15,627 nucleotides of DNA, taken from contig DATLXH010000063.1 of assembly GCA_035576005.1 (NCBI GenBank), positions 1 to 15,627 on the forward strand, given 5' to 3'. Source of the stretch: DATLXH01 sp035576005 (GTDB lineage: Bacteria > Acidobacteriota > Thermoanaerobaculia > Gp7-AA8). The notes under the pieces were generated by a model. It had not been told where the DNA came from and did not search any database. It worked only from the letters and a program-made list of their open reading frames with translations. The position numbers and the translations under genes were made by a program. Positions 14,854-15,627 of this stretch are shown here, in pieces. Position 1 is the stretch's first letter; each line of letters begins with the position of its first letter.

Positions 14854-15309
14854 ATGAAACAGGAAGAATTCCTCGCAAAGCTCGACCGTCAGGCTTTGCT
14901 CGATGCGATAAACCGCGCCGAGAATGCCTGCTCAGGTGAGGTCCGCATCCACGTTCAGCCTAAAGCCTCAGGCGGAGAGCTTCGTTGGGTCGCAGAGCGC
15001 ACCTTCGAGAGGCTCGGGATGGCCAAAACTGCGTCCCGCACCGGAGTCCTGCTCTTCATCGCATCCGAAGAGCAGCGATTTGTCATCCTGGGAGACAAAG
15101 GGATCAACGACCTGGTTCCTGCTGACTTCTGGGACGAGATTGCCGCCAGGCTCACCGAGCGTTTCAAGGCCGGGGAGTTCAGCGGCGGAATCGTGGCAGC
15201 GGTAGACGCAGTGGGGGAGAAGTTGCGGACATTCTTTCCGCTCGGCCCTGACGATCGCGACGAGCTCAGTGACGAGCTGAGCATCGGGACTCACACCGAC
15301 TCACCGTGA
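14854..15309 (+). CDS. Soluble TPM-domain protein
   Basis: This 151-aa protein has no signal peptide and no membrane segment, unlike its upstream neighbour. It begins MKQEEFLAKLDRQALLDAI and contains ENACSGEVRIHV, TGVLLFIASEEQRFVILGDKGI and FWDEIAARLTERFKAGEFSGGI. These are the strand-helix signatures of the second TPM family type, which usually follows a YgcG-like gene. A short acidic tail ends it. Its ATG directly follows the TAA of the first TPM gene, indicating coupled translation, and together with lemA the trio forms a conserved neighbourhood. The function is unknown; a partner role for the membrane-bound TPM protein is a guess. The hairpin repeat begins 1 nt after the stop codon, so copy 3 may act as the 3' hairpin of this transcript. 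Confidence 0.88.
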   Translation: MKQEEFLAKLDRQALLDAINRAENACSGEVRIHVQPKASGGELRWVAERTFERLGMAKTASRTGVLLFIASEEQRFVILGDKGINDLVPADFWDEIAARLTERFKAGEFSGGIVAAVDAVGEKLRTFFPLGPDDRDELSDELSIGTHTDSP

Positions 15310-15310
15310 T

Positions 15311-15494
15311 TAGCCCGCATTTCTCACAGACCTTTGCCGCGAGACGACGGATAGCGGCCTGTCTGCTTCGTTGCACCGCAATTTCGCTCCTCGACATAGT
15401 GTCGACTATGCCTTCGTCGCAAAATCGCCGTGCGCCTCGCATCCAAGCCACTCTCCGCCGTCTCACGACAAAGCTCTGTGAGAAATGCGGGTTA
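15311..15494 (-). repeat. Long-hairpin repeat element, copy 3, inverted relative to copy 1
   Basis: This 184-nt element starts TAGCCCGCATTTCTCACA and ends TGTGAGAAATGCGGGTTA. The internal blocks seen in copy 1 (AACGAAGCAGACAGGCC, GAGGCGCACGGC, centre CATAGT-GTCG-ACTATG) appear in reverse orientation. The centre keeps the CATAGT/ACTATG stem with a different loop. The inner arms have diverged more than in copy 1 and pair poorly (CGCAATTTCGC against a complement of CGATTTTGC). Near-equal length with copy 1 indicates a defined mobile unit. It lies immediately after the second TPM gene stop. One end reads GGGTTA instead of GGGCTA where it meets the next copy. Confidence 0.85.
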
Positions 15495-15510
15495 ACCCGC
15501 ATTTCTCACA
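15477..15510. repeat. Perfect 34-nt palindrome formed by two abutting repeat ends
   Basis: The right end of copy 3 and the left end of a further copy meet head to head at GGGTTAACCC. Together they make a perfect 34-nt palindrome centred between 15493 and 15494, each half being the 17-nt repeat end. Beyond 15511 the sequence no longer follows copy 1, so the fourth copy is either a solo end or strongly diverged. Confidence 0.8.
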
Positions 15511-15627
15511 CTGTCATGTCGAAGTGCCGTAAACCTGTGGAAAATGTTCTCGATCGCATGATTGAGGAGGCAGTTGGCGAGTCGCGAGCGCGACATGCAC
15601 ATGAACGTGTGCATGTTGTGGTCGTCG
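15495..15627. other. Right-edge segment, possible partial gene on either strand
   Basis: After the repeat end two frames stay open to the window edge. On plus an ATG at 15516 gives 37 codons (MSKCRKPVENVLDRMIEEAV...) with no Shine-Dalgarno and GC3 near 46%. On minus a frame entering from the edge (DDHNMHTFMCMSRSRLANCL...) ends at a TAA inside the repeat and has GC3 near 75%, closer to the neighbouring genes. Neither is recognised. An inverted repeat CATGCACA/TGTGCATG lies at about 15594-15615. I do not call a gene here. Confidence 0.25.

Overview
The window is high-GC bacterial DNA made of two unlike blocks. The organism cannot be named from sequence alone. The right-hand block suggests an Acidobacteriota-like or other deep-branching Gram-negative host: a divergent tatA-tatC / S41 C-terminal protease arrangement, a protease with a long C-terminal extension, a FYDLN-type zinc/acidic protein, and LemA followed by two TPM-domain proteins. 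This placement is an inference of low to moderate confidence.

Block 1 (about 1-9800) looks like an acquired defence island. It opens with the N-terminus of an IS1182-like transposase running off the left edge (minus strand), a 183-nt long-hairpin repeat (124-306) and a possible scrap of a type III methyltransferase. A type I restriction-modification locus follows on the plus strand. hsdM is broken (415-2245): its SAM-binding and catalytic core is missing and the flanks are joined out of frame. hsdS is intact. It is followed by a zeta-toxin-like P-loop kinase gene overlapping hsdS by ATGA, then a 62-aa ORF overlapping the kinase gene. After a gap of about 300 nt come a Fic AMPylator, an intact hsdR and a YgjP/M48-like zinc metallopeptidase. 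The island appears to end near a double-hairpin intergenic repeat (9748-9794) of a type I know from Proteobacteria. As read here the R-M system cannot methylate or assemble normally, while its accessory enzymes look intact.

Block 2 (about 9864-15309) holds housekeeping envelope genes. tatC and tatA lie on the minus strand with a shortened copy of the repeat between them. Divergently on the plus strand are an S41 carboxy-terminal processing protease, a FYDLN/acidic-tail protein behind a recognisable promoter, LemA ending in a strong hairpin, a secreted TPM protein with a membrane segment and Gly-rich tail, and a soluble TPM protein. The LemA-TPM-TPM set is a common co-located group of envelope proteins.

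The most unusual structural signal is the repeat family with ends TAGCCCGCATTTCTCACA. There are two nearly full-length copies (124-306 and an inverted copy at 15311-15494), one short derivative (10650-10723), and the start of a fourth end abutting copy 3 so that the two ends form a perfect 34-nt palindrome (15477-15510). The full copies are flanked by TA and fold back on themselves over almost their whole length, like a MITE or REPIN-type element. No rRNA, tRNA or CRISPR array was seen.
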